A stretch of DNA of 31,932 nucleotides from DP-36 sp036004365. GTDB lineage: Bacteria > Desulfobacterota > Binatia > UBA9968. Location: positions 1 to 31,932 of the forward strand of contig DASYRN010000183.1 in assembly GCA_036004365.1 (NCBI GenBank). The letters run 5' to 3'. A model generated the notes under the pieces. The model was not told the origin of the DNA and did no database searches. It was given only the letters and a program-made list of their open reading frames with translations. Made by a program: the position numbers and the translations under genes. Positions 1 to 8,516 of the stretch are shown one piece after another (within the stretch, counting starts at the first letter, position 1; each line of letters starts with the position of its first letter).

Positions 1-172
1 GAAGATTTCTCTCCCGGTTCTGCCAGTCGTCGAGTCGTTCCCTGGGGCACGGTCTCCTCTTGGGTCAAAGGAGTCTATGAACCTATTGCTTACTGCATAC
101 TGTCAGAGCCGACATCCATCATACAAGTCTCAGGACGAACGGCTAACTGGTTGATTTTCGGTGTGTGGTCGT

Positions 173-205
173 CCGTTCGTGGTGAGCCTGTCGAACCATG
201 AACGG
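173..205 (+). repeat. REP-like palindrome upstream of the oxidase operon
   Basis: The arms CCGTTCGTGG (173-182) and CCATGAACGG (196-205) are inverted copies with one mismatch, separated by about 13 bases. The first 27 bases (173-199) recur in inverse orientation at 11357-11383 with 25 of 27 identical. It is therefore a dispersed intergenic repeat rather than a gene-specific operator. The ATG at 198 lies inside the right arm, which argues against that ATG as the start of the SCO1 gene. Confidence 0.7.
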
Positions 206-209
206 ACTT

Positions 210-1130
210 ATGACACAGTCTCGGAAGCGGGAAGGGAATCCAGAAACCCCACTAAATCTCCGCCTTGCTAACGGGGAGAGAAAGCAGAGGGGGTCGATTC
301 CAGCTCGCGCCCGAAATGACCTTCTCCTTGGGCTCTTTTTTATCTTCAGCTTCTTTTGGCCGCCGCCCTTACCTGCCCATAACGAGCGGCCGGCCGCGCT
401 CCAAAGCGTGGACCTGGAACAGAAATTGGGCGCTCAGGTACCACTGGACGCGGAGTTCCGCGACGAGGCCGCAAGAACCGTACGGCTGCAGGACTATTTT
501 GGCCGCCGGCCCGTGATTTTATTCCTGGTCTATTATAGATGCGAGGACCTCTGCCCCTTGGTGCTCGGGGGTCTGGTCCGAAGTCTGCGCCCGCTGGCCT
601 TCAATATCGGCGATCAGTTCGATGTCGTTACGTTGAGCTTCGATCCCCGCGACACGCCCGCTTTGGCGGCAGCAAAAAAGAGCGATGCCCTGAAACAGTA
701 CGCGCGGCCGGGGACGGGAGAGGGGTGGCATTTTCTCACGGGAGACGAAACCGCCATCCGGCGCATAACCGAGGCCGTGGGCTTCCGCTACAACTATGAG
801 AGCGACAAAGACCGCTTTGGCCACGCCAGCGGTATTATTCTGCTCACGCCGGAGGGTAAGGTTGCGCGCTATTTCTACGGCATCGAATTTTCGCCCCGGG
901 ATTTGCGTCTGGGCTTGATCGAGGCCGCTGACGAGAAGATCGGCTCGCCCATCGATCAGCTTTTGCTCTTTTGTTATCACTACGATCCCGCCACGGGAAA
1001 GTACAGTTTGCTGATCACGAATATAATCCGCCTCGGTGCGGCGGCCACAGTGCTCGCACTCGTCACTTTCATCGGTCTGATGCTCCGGCGGGATCGAAAT
1101 CGGGGGTTGCAGTCCAGGGAGAGCCTCTGA
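210..1130 (+). CDS. SCO1/SenC copper chaperone for cytochrome c oxidase
   Basis: Membrane-anchored thioredoxin-fold protein that delivers copper to the CuA centre of oxidase subunit II on the outer face of the membrane. With start 210 (306 aa) there is an N-terminal hydrophobic segment near residues 37-53, then the SCO domain with the copper-binding pair C-x3-C (CEDLC, Cys111 and Cys115) and the conserved downstream His in RFGHASG (about His205). A second hydrophobic segment lies near the C-terminus (IIRLGAAATVLALVTFIGL), a two-anchor layout found in some bacterial SCO proteins. The frame is open to ATG 198, but that codon sits in a palindromic repeat, so 210 is preferred; neither has a clear ribosome site. 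The stop is 4 bases before ctaC, so it leads the oxidase operon. Family assignment is secure; the exact start is not. Confidence 0.9.
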   Translation: MTQSRKREGNPETPLNLRLANGERKQRGSIPARARNDLLLGLFFIFSFFWPPPLPAHNERPAALQSVDLEQKLGAQVPLDAEFRDEAARTVRLQDYFGRRPVILFLVYYRCEDLCPLVLGGLVRSLRPLAFNIGDQFDVVTLSFDPRDTPALAAAKKSDALKQYARPGTGEGWHFLTGDETAIRRITEAVGFRYNYESDKDRFGHASGIILLTPEGKVARYFYGIEFSPRDLRLGLIEAADEKIGSPIDQLLLFCYHYDPATGKYSLLITNIIRLGAAATVLALVTFIGLMLRRDRNRGLQSRESL

Positions 1131-1134
1131 AGCC

Positions 1135-2082
1135 ATGGATCTTGGGGTTCCGTTATTTCCTGAGCAAGCATCCACCATGGCGTCACGAGTGGATGCACTG
1201 TTCTTTTTTCTCGTCGCGGTGTCGGTCTTTTTCGTGGCGCTGATTTTTTTGGCCATTTTCGTCTTTGCCGTCAAATATCGCCGTCGCGCCGAGGATGAAC
1301 GGCCTCAGCCCATCGAGGGAACGCTCTGGCTGGAGGTCGCGTGGTCCGTGATCCCGTTCGGTTTGACTATGGTCATGTTTGTCTGGGGCGCGATCATTTT
1401 TTTTGACATTCATAATCCTCCGGACGATGCCCTGGAGATCAGCATCGTCGGCAGGCAGTGGATGTGGAAGGCGCAGCATCCGACGGGGCAAAGCGAGATA
1501 AACGAGCTGCATGTGCCACTGGGGCAGCCGGTCAAGTTGATGATGACGTCGGAGGATGTGATCCATGATTTCTATCTGCCGGCGTTTCGCATCAAGCAAG
1601 ACGTGCTTCCCGGGCGTTATACCAGTATGTGGTTCGAAGCGACGAAGGCGGGCGTGTATCAACTATTTTGCGCCGAATATTGCGGCACCCAGCATTCCGG
1701 GATGATCGGGCGGGTGGTGGCGCTGGAACCAGCCCAGTTTGAAAAATGGCTCAGCGGCGGCGCCACGGGCGTGTCCATGATCGATCAAGGAGCCAGTCTG
1801 TTCAAAAGATTCGGCTGTGAAACCTGTCATCGAGCCGGCGGCACCAACCAGGGTCCCTCTCTCGCGGGCCTCTTCGGAAAGACGGTGAAGCTCCAGGGAG
1901 GAAATACGGTGACCGCAGACGAGAATTACATCCGTGAGTCCATCCTCGACCCCCGGGCGAAAATCGTTGCCGGATATCAGCCGATCATGCCGACTTTCAA
2001 GGGCCTGGTGAGTGAAGAGGGACTACTCCAGCTCATTGCCTATATCAAATCCTTGAACACAGCGGAAAGGAAGACATCTTAG
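1135..2082 (+). CDS. ctaC: Cytochrome c oxidase subunit II with fused cytochrome c domain (caa3 type)
   Basis: CuA-carrying electron-entry subunit of the terminal oxidase. Two N-terminal membrane helices (about residues 20-45 and 63-88) precede the cupredoxin domain, whose CuA motif is intact: C179-x3-C183-x3-H187-x2-M190 (CAEYCGTQHSGM). A C-terminal class I cytochrome c domain follows, with C228-x2-C231-H232 (CETCH) and a probable distal Met in QPIMPTF. The fusion defines a caa3 oxidase, in which electrons arrive through the tethered heme c. Length (315 aa) fits. AGGGAGAG at 1116-1123 is a plausible ribosome site for ATG 1135. It lies between SCO1 (4-base gap) and ctaD (2-base gap). The first helix is unusually near the N-terminus and there is no long cleavable signal peptide. 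Confidence 0.97.
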   Translation: MDLGVPLFPEQASTMASRVDALFFFLVAVSVFFVALIFLAIFVFAVKYRRRAEDERPQPIEGTLWLEVAWSVIPFGLTMVMFVWGAIIFFDIHNPPDDALEISIVGRQWMWKAQHPTGQSEINELHVPLGQPVKLMMTSEDVIHDFYLPAFRIKQDVLPGRYTSMWFEATKAGVYQLFCAEYCGTQHSGMIGRVVALEPAQFEKWLSGGATGVSMIDQGASLFKRFGCETCHRAGGTNQGPSLAGLFGKTVKLQGGNTVTADENYIRESILDPRAKIVAGYQPIMPTFKGLVSEEGLLQLIAYIKSLNTAERKTS

Positions 2083-2084
2083 AG

Positions 2085-3725
2085 ATGAACCTCTCTGAAA
2101 TCGAGCGGCGCGAGCATTATTTGAACGTCAACTACGGCATTCGATCGTGGCTCTTCACCACGGATCACAAACGCATTGCCTGGCTCTATCTCTTATCGGT
2201 GACCGTGTTTTTTTTCATCGGCGGTTTGTTCGCCACTTTGATGCGCATCGAGCTACTGACGCCACAGGGGGACTTGGTCCAGGCGGAGACCTATAACAAG
2301 TTTTTCACCATGCACGGAGTGACGATGGTCTTTTTCTTCCTGATCCCGTCTATTCCGAACGTGCTGGGCAATTTTTTAGTGCCGATGATGATCGGCGCGC
2401 GGGACCTGGCTTTTCCCCGGCTCAATCTGGCGAGCTGGTATATTTTTATTCTTGGCGGAGCGTTCACTCTCATGGCAGCGGCTGCCGGCGGAGTGGACAC
2501 TGGCTGGACCTTCTACACGCCGTACAGCAGCATTTATTCCAATACCCACGTGGTGCTCACGGTGGTGGGGGTTTTTGTCACCGGCTTCTCGTCGATTCTC
2601 ACCGGGCTCAACTTCATCGTCACGATCCACAAAATGCGCGCTCCCGGCATGACATGGTTTCGCCTGCCGCTTTTCATCTGGGCGCACTACGCCACCAGCA
2701 TTATTTTTATTCTGGGTACTCCGGTCATCGCCATCACCCTCGTGCTAGTGGGGCTCGAGCGGATCTTTCGCCTGGGGATCTTCGATCCTGCGCTGGGGGG
2801 AGATCCGGTGTTGTTTCAGCATCTCTTCTGGTTCTATTCCCATCCCGCGGTGTACATCATGATTCTGCCGGCCATGGGTGTCGTGAGCGAGCTGATCGCC
2901 TGTTTTTCGCGCAAGCGGATATTCGGCTACAGCGTCGTCGCCTTCGCCAGCCTGGCCATCGCGGTGATCGGGTTCCTGGTCTGGGGCCATCACATGTTCG
3001 TCGCCGGACAGTCGGTGCATGCCAGCATGATCTTTTCGTTGCTGAGCTTTTTGGTTGCGATTCCGTCGGCGATCAAGGTTTTCAATTGGACGGCCACGCT
3101 TTACAAGGGCTCCATTTCCTACGATGCGCCCATGCTCTACGCCCTGGGCTTCATCGGCCTCTTCACCATCGGCGGCTTGACCGGTTTGTTTCTCGCTACC
3201 CTCGGCATCGATGTCCATGTTCACGATACTTATTTCGTCGTCGCCCACTTTCATTACATCATGGTCGGAGGAGCGGTGATGGGCTATCTCGGCGGCATTC
3301 ATTTCTGGTGGCCCAAGATGACCGGGCGAACCTATCCGGAAATCTGGGCCAGGCTTGCCGCGCTCCTTATTTTTGTCGGCTTCAATCTGACTTTTTTCCC
3401 GCAATTTGTTCTCGGCTATGTCGGGATGCCGCGCCGCTACCACGTCTATCCGCCGGAATTTCAAGTGTTGAACGTCATGTCGACGGCCGGCGCTTCGATC
3501 CTCGCCGTGGGCTATCTGCTGCCTCTAATGTATCTGATCTGGTCTTTACGCTACGGAGCCGTTGCCGGGGCGAATCCCTGGCGCGCCAGGGGGCTCGAAT
3601 GGCAAACTCCGTCCCCGCCTCCCACGGAAAACTTTGATAGGACTCCGACGGTCACGGAAGGCGCCTACGCCTACGAAAAAGATCCCGAAGAGATTTACAC
3701 ATTGGGGAAGCCGGCCCATGTCTAA
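2085..3725 (+). CDS. ctaD: Cytochrome c oxidase subunit I, A2-type
   Basis: Catalytic subunit holding the low-spin heme and the heme-CuB oxygen-reduction site and pumping protons. The 546-aa protein has about 12 membrane helices. Recognisable landmarks are FTTDHKRIAWLYL at the start of helix I, MHGVTMVFFF (low-spin heme His), the CuB ligand in FYSHPAVY (His253) with the cross-linked Tyr, WGHHMFV (paired His), DTYFVVAHFHY (heme ligands). The helix VI motif is YSHPAVY rather than HPEVY. The proton-channel Glu of A1 oxidases is thus absent and the YS motif of A2 oxidases is present, agreeing with the cytochrome c fusion in ctaC. The last 8 bases overlap the start of ctaE. Confidence 0.97.
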   Translation: MNLSEIERREHYLNVNYGIRSWLFTTDHKRIAWLYLLSVTVFFFIGGLFATLMRIELLTPQGDLVQAETYNKFFTMHGVTMVFFFLIPSIPNVLGNFLVPMMIGARDLAFPRLNLASWYIFILGGAFTLMAAAAGGVDTGWTFYTPYSSIYSNTHVVLTVVGVFVTGFSSILTGLNFIVTIHKMRAPGMTWFRLPLFIWAHYATSIIFILGTPVIAITLVLVGLERIFRLGIFDPALGGDPVLFQHLFWFYSHPAVYIMILPAMGVVSELIACFSRKRIFGYSVVAFASLAIAVIGFLVWGHHMFVAGQSVHASMIFSLLSFLVAIPSAIKVFNWTATLYKGSISYDAPMLYALGFIGLFTIGGLTGLFLATLGIDVHVHDTYFVVAHFHYIMVGGAVMGYLGGIHFWWPKMTGRTYPEIWARLAALLIFVGFNLTFFPQFVLGYVGMPRRYHVYPPEFQVLNVMSTAGASILAVGYLLPLMYLIWSLRYGAVAGANPWRARGLEWQTPSPPPTENFDRTPTVTEGAYAYEKDPEEIYTLGKPAHV

Positions 3726-4365
3726 GGTAGAAGTTTTTCGGCAGCATCACTTCGAAGATGTCGAGCAGCAGCACGAGGCCTCATGGCTCGGCATGTGGGT
3801 GTTTCTTGCAACGGAGGTGATGTTTTTCGGGGGAATGTTTGCGTGCTACTTCGTCTACAAGCACTGGTACTTGCAGGCCTTTGCCGCCGCGAGTAATCAT
3901 CTCGATATTTGGCTCGGCGCCATCAATACGGCGGTGCTGATTTGCAGCAGCTTCACCATGGCGATGGCGGTTTACAGCGCGGAAACCAACCGGGCAAAGC
4001 CGCTGGTTAGGTACTTGCTTCTGACCATCCTTTTGGGGCTGGTGTTCCTGGGGATCAAGCTTTTCGAATATCACTCAAAGTTCGAAGAACATCTGGTGCC
4101 AGGCAGTTCTTTCAAGTTTGAAGAATCGCTAGCGCGCCCGGCGGAGATCTTTTTTTCTTTTTACTTTGCCATGACGGGAATGCATGCCGTGCACATGATT
4201 ATTGGAATCGGACTGTTGACGGCGCTGGTCCTTCAGGCGAGGCGGGGCCGTTTTTCGGTGGTCTATCACACGCCTGTCGAGCTAACGGGCCTCTATTGGC
4301 ATTTCGTCGACATCGTGTGGATTTTTCTCTTTCCCTTACTTTATTTGCTCGGGCGACACGTATGA
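3718..4365 (+). CDS. ctaE: Cytochrome c oxidase subunit III
   Basis: Non-catalytic membrane subunit that stabilises the oxidase. Start ATG 3718 (215 aa) is chosen because MSKVEVFRQHHFEDVEQQ is followed at once by the first helix (GMWVFLATEVMFFGGMF). An upstream extension to 3562 would only read through ctaD in another frame. Typical family features are the Glu in the first helix, the KLFEY-x-K segment, the FAMTGMHAVHMIIG helix and the closing GLYWHFVDIVWIFLFPLLYL. It overlaps ctaD by 8 bases and shares an ATGA junction with ctaF, so the three are probably translationally coupled. Confidence 0.95.
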   Translation: MSKVEVFRQHHFEDVEQQHEASWLGMWVFLATEVMFFGGMFACYFVYKHWYLQAFAAASNHLDIWLGAINTAVLICSSFTMAMAVYSAETNRAKPLVRYLLLTILLGLVFLGIKLFEYHSKFEEHLVPGSSFKFEESLARPAEIFFSFYFAMTGMHAVHMIIGIGLLTALVLQARRGRFSVVYHTPVELTGLYWHFVDIVWIFLFPLLYLLGRHV

Positions 4366-4694
4366 GCTCCAAGCCGGTGGTTTCCGTAAGAGTGTACGTC
4401 CTCGTTTTCTTGGCCTTGCTCGTCCTTACGGCGGTCACTACCACCATTGCGTTTTTCGATCTCGGCGGAGGAGTAAACAATGCGGCCGCCCTCACCATCG
4501 CCGTGTGCAAAGCAGTGCTGGTGATTCTCTACTTCATGCACGTTCGCTACAGCGACCGGCTTACCTGGGTATTTGTCGCCGCGGGATTTTTTTGGCTGCT
4601 GATCTTGATCGGCGGCACCATGGACGATGTACTGACGCGTCAGGAGATCTCCCGCGCTAGCGAAACGCCACCGGCGCAGTTGCAGCGGAGATGA
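4362..4694 (+). CDS. ctaF: Cytochrome c oxidase subunit IV (prokaryotic COX4 family)
   Basis: Small 110-aa subunit with three membrane helices: YVLVFLALLVLTAVTTTIAFF, ALTIAVCKAVLVILYFMHV and TWVFVAAGFFWLLILIG. The FMHVRYSDRLTW segment between helices II and III is characteristic of the prokaryotic subunit IV family (PF03626). ATG 4362 overlaps the ctaE stop as ATGA, which fixes the start. It closes the oxidase operon. No heme A synthesis (ctaA/ctaB) or ctaG assembly genes accompany it, so those must lie elsewhere. Confidence 0.92.
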   Translation: MSSKPVVSVRVYVLVFLALLVLTAVTTTIAFFDLGGGVNNAAALTIAVCKAVLVILYFMHVRYSDRLTWVFVAAGFFWLLILIGGTMDDVLTRQEISRASETPPAQLQRR

Positions 4695-4808
4695 TCGACA
4701 CACCGCGCGTGTCCGCGCCCGCAGGGCAGGGATCTTCTGGCTGATGATCTTAATGACTTTAACCCTCAGCGATGTTCCAACCCGCGACTGGCTCATGACT
4801 CTCGGCGG

Positions 4809-5246
4809 ATGAAAAATTCTGCGAACTACCGGGTCATCTACGGTGACACCGATCAAATGGGTGTCGTCTACTATGCGAACTATCTCAGGTGGTTCGAATT
4901 GGGGCGGACGGAATTTCTCCGCCAACTCGCCACGCCCTACACATCCATCGAAGAAAGGGGATTCTATTTCCCGGTCACCGAAGCAACGTGCCGTTACCGT
5001 ACGCCGGCGCGTTTTGACGACTTGATTGTCATCGAAACCACACTGGCTTCGCTCGGCCGAGCCAGCTTCACCGTTAGCTACCGGCTTTATCGGCAACGGG
5101 ACAGCGCCGTCGTCGCCACGGGTGAAACCAGACACGCCTGCGTGAATCGAGAAGGACAAGTTACGAGGATACCTGCTGACTTGGAGAAGATCCTAAAATC
5201 AGCCCTTAATCCTTCGACTAAGACAAGCAAGTCGAGTCCCGATTGA
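4809..5246 (+). CDS. Acyl-CoA thioesterase, YbgC/4-hydroxybenzoyl-CoA thioesterase family
   Basis: Single hot-dog domain protein of 145 aa that probably hydrolyses a short- or aromatic-acyl-CoA thioester in the cytoplasm. The catalytic signature at the N-terminus is clear: YGDTDQMGVVYYANYLRWFE, with the Asp that acts as nucleophile/base, followed by the helix GRTEFLRQL. The remainder (RYRTPARFDDLIVIETTLASLGRASF) matches the central strand and helix of the family. The last ~15 residues are polar and Ser/Lys rich, probably disordered. It begins 114 bases after ctaF on the same strand and may be read through from the oxidase operon. The substrate cannot be told from sequence. Confidence 0.88.
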   Translation: MKNSANYRVIYGDTDQMGVVYYANYLRWFELGRTEFLRQLATPYTSIEERGFYFPVTEATCRYRTPARFDDLIVIETTLASLGRASFTVSYRLYRQRDSAVVATGETRHACVNREGQVTRIPADLEKILKSALNPSTKTSKSSPD

Positions 5247-5374
5247 CACAACGCTTCCCTATCAGCTAGTCTCGCTCCCGAGTAGCACAGTTCGCTGCCT
5301 CTCAGATTTGTTCATGACTGGATGACGCGCTGTTACCAGCGTCTTAGCCAAACTCAGCGTCAGGTGTATAGGCG

Positions 5375-7021
5375 ATGCATGCAGAACCGCTGACCCCTGT
5401 TGAGGACGTCCGTTCCCGTGCCTGGGATGACCGAATCGGCCGCTTCCTTTTAACCCGCTCGCCCCTGGGATCAGTCGTTCGGTGGGTGGCCGGGATCCGC
5501 GCCCCTGTCCACGCAAAGCTTCTATGCGCGTTCATGCTCATCGCAGTGCTCTTCATTGCAATGGGAGGAATGAGCCTCCAGACCATCGCCAACATGAACT
5601 CTCAGAGCCAACTTCTAGACGAGGCTCATGAGCGGGTTCACTGGTCGCAGGAAATCCAGCACGCCCTTGCCTTGCAGATGAACTTTACCGCCATGGCGCT
5701 GCTCCTCCGGGACGAGGCGACGATCGCAAACATCTTGCGCGAAAATAACCGGTTCAACAATACGCTGGCTCGCATCGAGAAGGCGTCCCAGCCGGAAGAG
5801 CGGGGTCTGATCCAGCGGATTCGCAGCGCCCAGGAAGAGGCCGTAACCACCGTGGCCGATATCGCAAACCTTGTTCGCGATGGAAAGCTAGATGATGCGA
5901 TGAAACTGCAGCTCAGCAAGGAGTATCCTCTTTATCTGCAAATTGATGGGCTGGTCAATCAGGTGCTGCACCGTGAGCGAGAGAAGATGGACCGCTTTCG
6001 GGCCAGCGTCGCGGCAGCAAACCGGAAGACATTGATCCTTATGGCGAGCTTCGCGGCAGCTTTGATTGTGCTGGCACTGCTGCTGGGATTTGTCATCTCA
6101 TGGTCCTTTATCTTGCCCGTGCAGGAGGCCCACGGTTTTCTCAGCCAGGTGGCGAAAGGAAAATTCGACACCACAATCAACGTTCCCAATCGGGACGAAT
6201 TCGGCGCTCTGGCGAACCGCATGAACCAGATGAGCGAGCAGCTGCATCGTCTCTACGAAAGCCAGCGTCGCGGCTCGCAAGAGCTGCAGAGATTGAACGA
6301 CCAGCTGCAGCAAGCCAGCAAGGCCAAATCGGATTTTCTCGCTAACATGTCACACGAGCTGCGTACACCGATGAATGCGATCCTCGGTTTCGTGGAGATG
6401 CTGCTCGATGAGATCTACGGTGAAGTTCCGCCTGACCTGAGAGAGCCTCTGACGGATATCCAGACCAACGGCAAGCATCTGCTCCGGCTGATCAACGATG
6501 TCCTCGATCTTTCCAAAATCGAGGCGGGTCGCATGGAGCTTGTCTTAGCCGAATATTCGGTCCAGGACGTGGTGGAGACCGTGCGGTCCTCGCTTCAATC
6601 GCTCGCCTTGGAAAAGGGGCTCGGATTCGTGGCCGCGGCGCAGGACGATATTCCACTCGGCTACGGTGACGGAAGGCGGATCACGCAATGTCTGATGAAC
6701 CTGGTAGGGAACGCGCTGAAATTCAGCAAACGGGGGCGCGTTTCGCTCTGGGTAGAGCAACAGGGGGACAACCTGGTCTATCGCGTCTCCGATACCGGGA
6801 TCGGCATCCCCAAGGACCAGGTCGAAAACATCTTTACCGAGTTCCAGCAACTCGATACGACAATCACGCGGGAGTTCGCCGGGACCGGACTCGGCCTTAA
6901 CATCACGAAGAAGTTTGTGGAGATGCATGGGGGTCGGATCTGGGTGGAGAGCGAATTGGGAAAGGGCTCGACCTTTTTCTTTTCAATCCCTTTGCGTGTC
7001 AATGATGGAGGTACCCCATGA
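5375..7021 (+). CDS. Membrane sensor histidine kinase (HAMP-HisKA-HATPase)
   Basis: 548-aa two-component sensor. A membrane helix at about residues 48-69 and another at about 219-242 bracket a ~150-residue extracytoplasmic, mostly helical sensor domain. HAMP follows (GKFDTTINVPNRDEFGALANRMNQM), then a coiled coil (QELQRLNDQLQQA), then the phospho-acceptor motif SHELRTPMNAILGF with His327. The ATPase lobe shows the N box (NLVGNALKFS), G1 (VSDTGIGIP), F box and G2 (GTGLGLNITK), so the kinase appears competent. The ATG at 5375 has no obvious ribosome site and about 45 residues precede the first helix, so a slightly later start is possible. Its stop overlaps the start of the next gene (ATGA), tying it to the CheY-like receiver. 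Confidence 0.92.
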   Translation: MHAEPLTPVEDVRSRAWDDRIGRFLLTRSPLGSVVRWVAGIRAPVHAKLLCAFMLIAVLFIAMGGMSLQTIANMNSQSQLLDEAHERVHWSQEIQHALALQMNFTAMALLLRDEATIANILRENNRFNNTLARIEKASQPEERGLIQRIRSAQEEAVTTVADIANLVRDGKLDDAMKLQLSKEYPLYLQIDGLVNQVLHREREKMDRFRASVAAANRKTLILMASFAAALIVLALLLGFVISWSFILPVQEAHGFLSQVAKGKFDTTINVPNRDEFGALANRMNQMSEQLHRLYESQRRGSQELQRLNDQLQQASKAKSDFLANMSHELRTPMNAILGFVEMLLDEIYGEVPPDLREPLTDIQTNGKHLLRLINDVLDLSKIEAGRMELVLAEYSVQDVVETVRSSLQSLALEKGLGFVAAAQDDIPLGYGDGRRITQCLMNLVGNALKFSKRGRVSLWVEQQGDNLVYRVSDTGIGIPKDQVENIFTEFQQLDTTITREFAGTGLGLNITKKFVEMHGGRIWVESELGKGSTFFFSIPLRVNDGGTP

Positions 7022-7392
7022 ACGGCAAGACCATCCTCTACGTGGAGGACAACGAATTTAACCTGAAGATGGTGCGGCAGCTTTTGGCGCGTACCTCCTA
7101 TCGGCTGATTGAGGCGACGGATGGTGAGCTGGGGGTGGCTACCGCGCTTAAGGAAGTACCGGATCTGATTCTCATGGACATCCAACTCCCGAAGCTCTCC
7201 GGGCTGGACGCGACGCGCAGGCTGCGCGCTGACCCGAAGACCGCTGACATTCCAATCATCGTGATCACCTCGTTCGCTCTCAGCGGCGACGACCAGAAGG
7301 CAAAAAATGCCGGCGCCTCAGCCTATCTGGCGAAGCCGTATAGCCCCCGCGAGTTGATGCAAATGATCCGGAAATTTCTTCCAGAGCAATGA
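7018..7392 (+). CDS. Single-domain response regulator (CheY/DivK-like)
   Basis: 124-aa stand-alone receiver without an output domain. The phosphorylation pocket is complete: Glu10-Asp11 acidic pair (YVEDNEFN), acceptor Asp54 (LILMDIQLPKLSG), Thr84/Ser85 switch (IVITSFA) and Lys106 (YLAKPYS). VEDNEFN with LMDIQLP is typical of DivK-like receivers that work in phosphorelays after hybrid-type kinases. ATG 7018 overlaps the kinase stop by 4 bases (ATGA). With the cyclase gene 31 bases downstream it probably shuttles or competes for phosphate from the same kinase; that role is inferred from position. Confidence 0.93.
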   Translation: MNGKTILYVEDNEFNLKMVRQLLARTSYRLIEATDGELGVATALKEVPDLILMDIQLPKLSGLDATRRLRADPKTADIPIIVITSFALSGDDQKAKNAGASAYLAKPYSPRELMQMIRKFLPEQ

Positions 7393-7423
7393 ACTCATGA
7401 CGGTCTTGGGTAGGAGCTGAGAC

Positions 7424-8485
7424 GTGGTGAGCCGACTTCCTCGCATTCTCGTGGTCGATGACAACAAGCAAAATCTCACCATCCTTGAGAGGGCGCTTAC
7501 TGCTGCGAAGTACGAGGTCCTCACGGCAGCGGATGGGCCCACGGCTCTGAGCCTTGTCGAGAGCGCCTCGCCGGACCTGGTCCTTCTGGACGTGATGATG
7601 CCGGGCATGTCAGGGTATGAGGTCTGCGAGCGAATTCGCGCGAATGAAGCTACACGTCTGCTGCCCGTCGTGATGTTGACGGCCCTTAGCGAGGTCACAG
7701 ACCGCATCCGTGGAATCGAAACGGGCGCGGACGACTTTTTGACCAAGCCGGTGAATCGCGAGGAGCTCCTGACTAGGGTCAGGTCGCTTCTACGGATCAA
7801 GACGCTCCACGATGAACTAGAGACCAAGAATCGCCTGCTCCGGACTCTCTTCAACAGATACGTGTCGGAAGAAGTAGCGGGCGAGATCGTTGCCGACCCC
7901 GGACGTCACTTAAAGCTGGGCGGTGAGAAACGAGAAGTCACCGTTCTCTTCGGCGACTTGAGGGGATTCACACCGCTTGCCGAGCGTCTCGATCCTCAAA
8001 ACGTGGTCGACATCCTCAATGTCTACCTGACCCACGTTGTCGACGCCGTCTTTGAGTTCGGAGGCACACTTGACAAGTTTCGCGGAGATGGGGTCATGGC
8101 GTTCTTTGGGGCTCCGATCCGTCGCGACAATGATCCTGCCAACGCGGTTCGCTGCGCCCTCGCCATGCAGGAACGATTAAAGGACATCACCTTCGAGAAA
8201 TTTCCCGACCTCCGTCTCCGCATGGGGATTGGAATCAACACGGGCATCGTGATTGTGGGGAACATCGGGTCGGAGCGGAGAATGGATTACACGGTGATCG
8301 GAAACGAGGTGAACATCGCCCAGCGGTTTGAATCGAATGCCGGACCAGGACAGATCCTGATCACGGGCAGCACTTACGAGCACGTGAAGGGGGCCGTGCA
8401 GGTTCGAGAGTTGGGGCTCCTGAGAGTGATGGGAAAACAGGAAGGGGTGATGGCCTACGACGTGCTCAGTTGGCTCGAGGCGTAG
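7424..8485 (+). CDS. Response regulator with class III adenylate cyclase output
   Basis: 353 aa. A receiver domain occupies residues 1-125 (Asp12-Asp13 pocket, acceptor Asp56 in LVLLDVMMPGMSG, Lys108 in FLTKPV). A helical linker (DELETKNRLLRTLFNRYVSEEVAGEI) joins it to a class III nucleotidyl cyclase domain. Catalytic residues are all present: metal ligands Asp178 (FGDLRGF) and Asp222 (GDGVMAFFG), base-specifying Lys218 (LDKFRGD) and Asp288 (MDYTVIGN), and the transition-state pair Asn297/Arg301. The Lys/Asp pair indicates ATP, so the product should be cAMP. GTG 7424 (or the adjacent GTG 7427) follows TAGGAG at 7411-7416. This is a regulator with enzymatic rather than DNA-binding output, presumably driven by the kinase at 5375. 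Confidence 0.93.
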   Translation: MVSRLPRILVVDDNKQNLTILERALTAAKYEVLTAADGPTALSLVESASPDLVLLDVMMPGMSGYEVCERIRANEATRLLPVVMLTALSEVTDRIRGIETGADDFLTKPVNREELLTRVRSLLRIKTLHDELETKNRLLRTLFNRYVSEEVAGEIVADPGRHLKLGGEKREVTVLFGDLRGFTPLAERLDPQNVVDILNVYLTHVVDAVFEFGGTLDKFRGDGVMAFFGAPIRRDNDPANAVRCALAMQERLKDITFEKFPDLRLRMGIGINTGIVIVGNIGSERRMDYTVIGNEVNIAQRFESNAGPGQILITGSTYEHVKGAVQVRELGLLRVMGKQEGVMAYDVLSWLEA

Positions 8486-8516
8486 CGCCAAGATATTCCA
8501 CCAAGGAGGAATGATC

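Noticed and set aside
76..156. Short open frame starting at ATG 76 after AGGAG, in the first 200 bases.
   Set aside because: Only about 25 codons, ends before the repeat, and has no recognisable content. The segment looks intergenic.
2654..3637. 327-codon plus-strand frame inside ctaD.
   Set aside because: Out-of-frame shadow of subunit I, rich in Arg/His/Ser. The true frame has all heme and copper ligands.
4744..4812. A 22-codon hydrophobic frame (MILMTLTLSDVPTRDW...) whose stop overlaps the thioesterase ATG.
   Set aside because: No ribosome site and no family match. The frame upstream to the TGA at 4633 has no ATG, GTG or TTG start. The length is well within chance.
5213..5237. Inverted repeat CTTCGACT...AGTCGAG at the end of the thioesterase gene, considered as a terminator.
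   Set aside because: The arms are imperfect, it lies inside the coding end, and no T-run follows.
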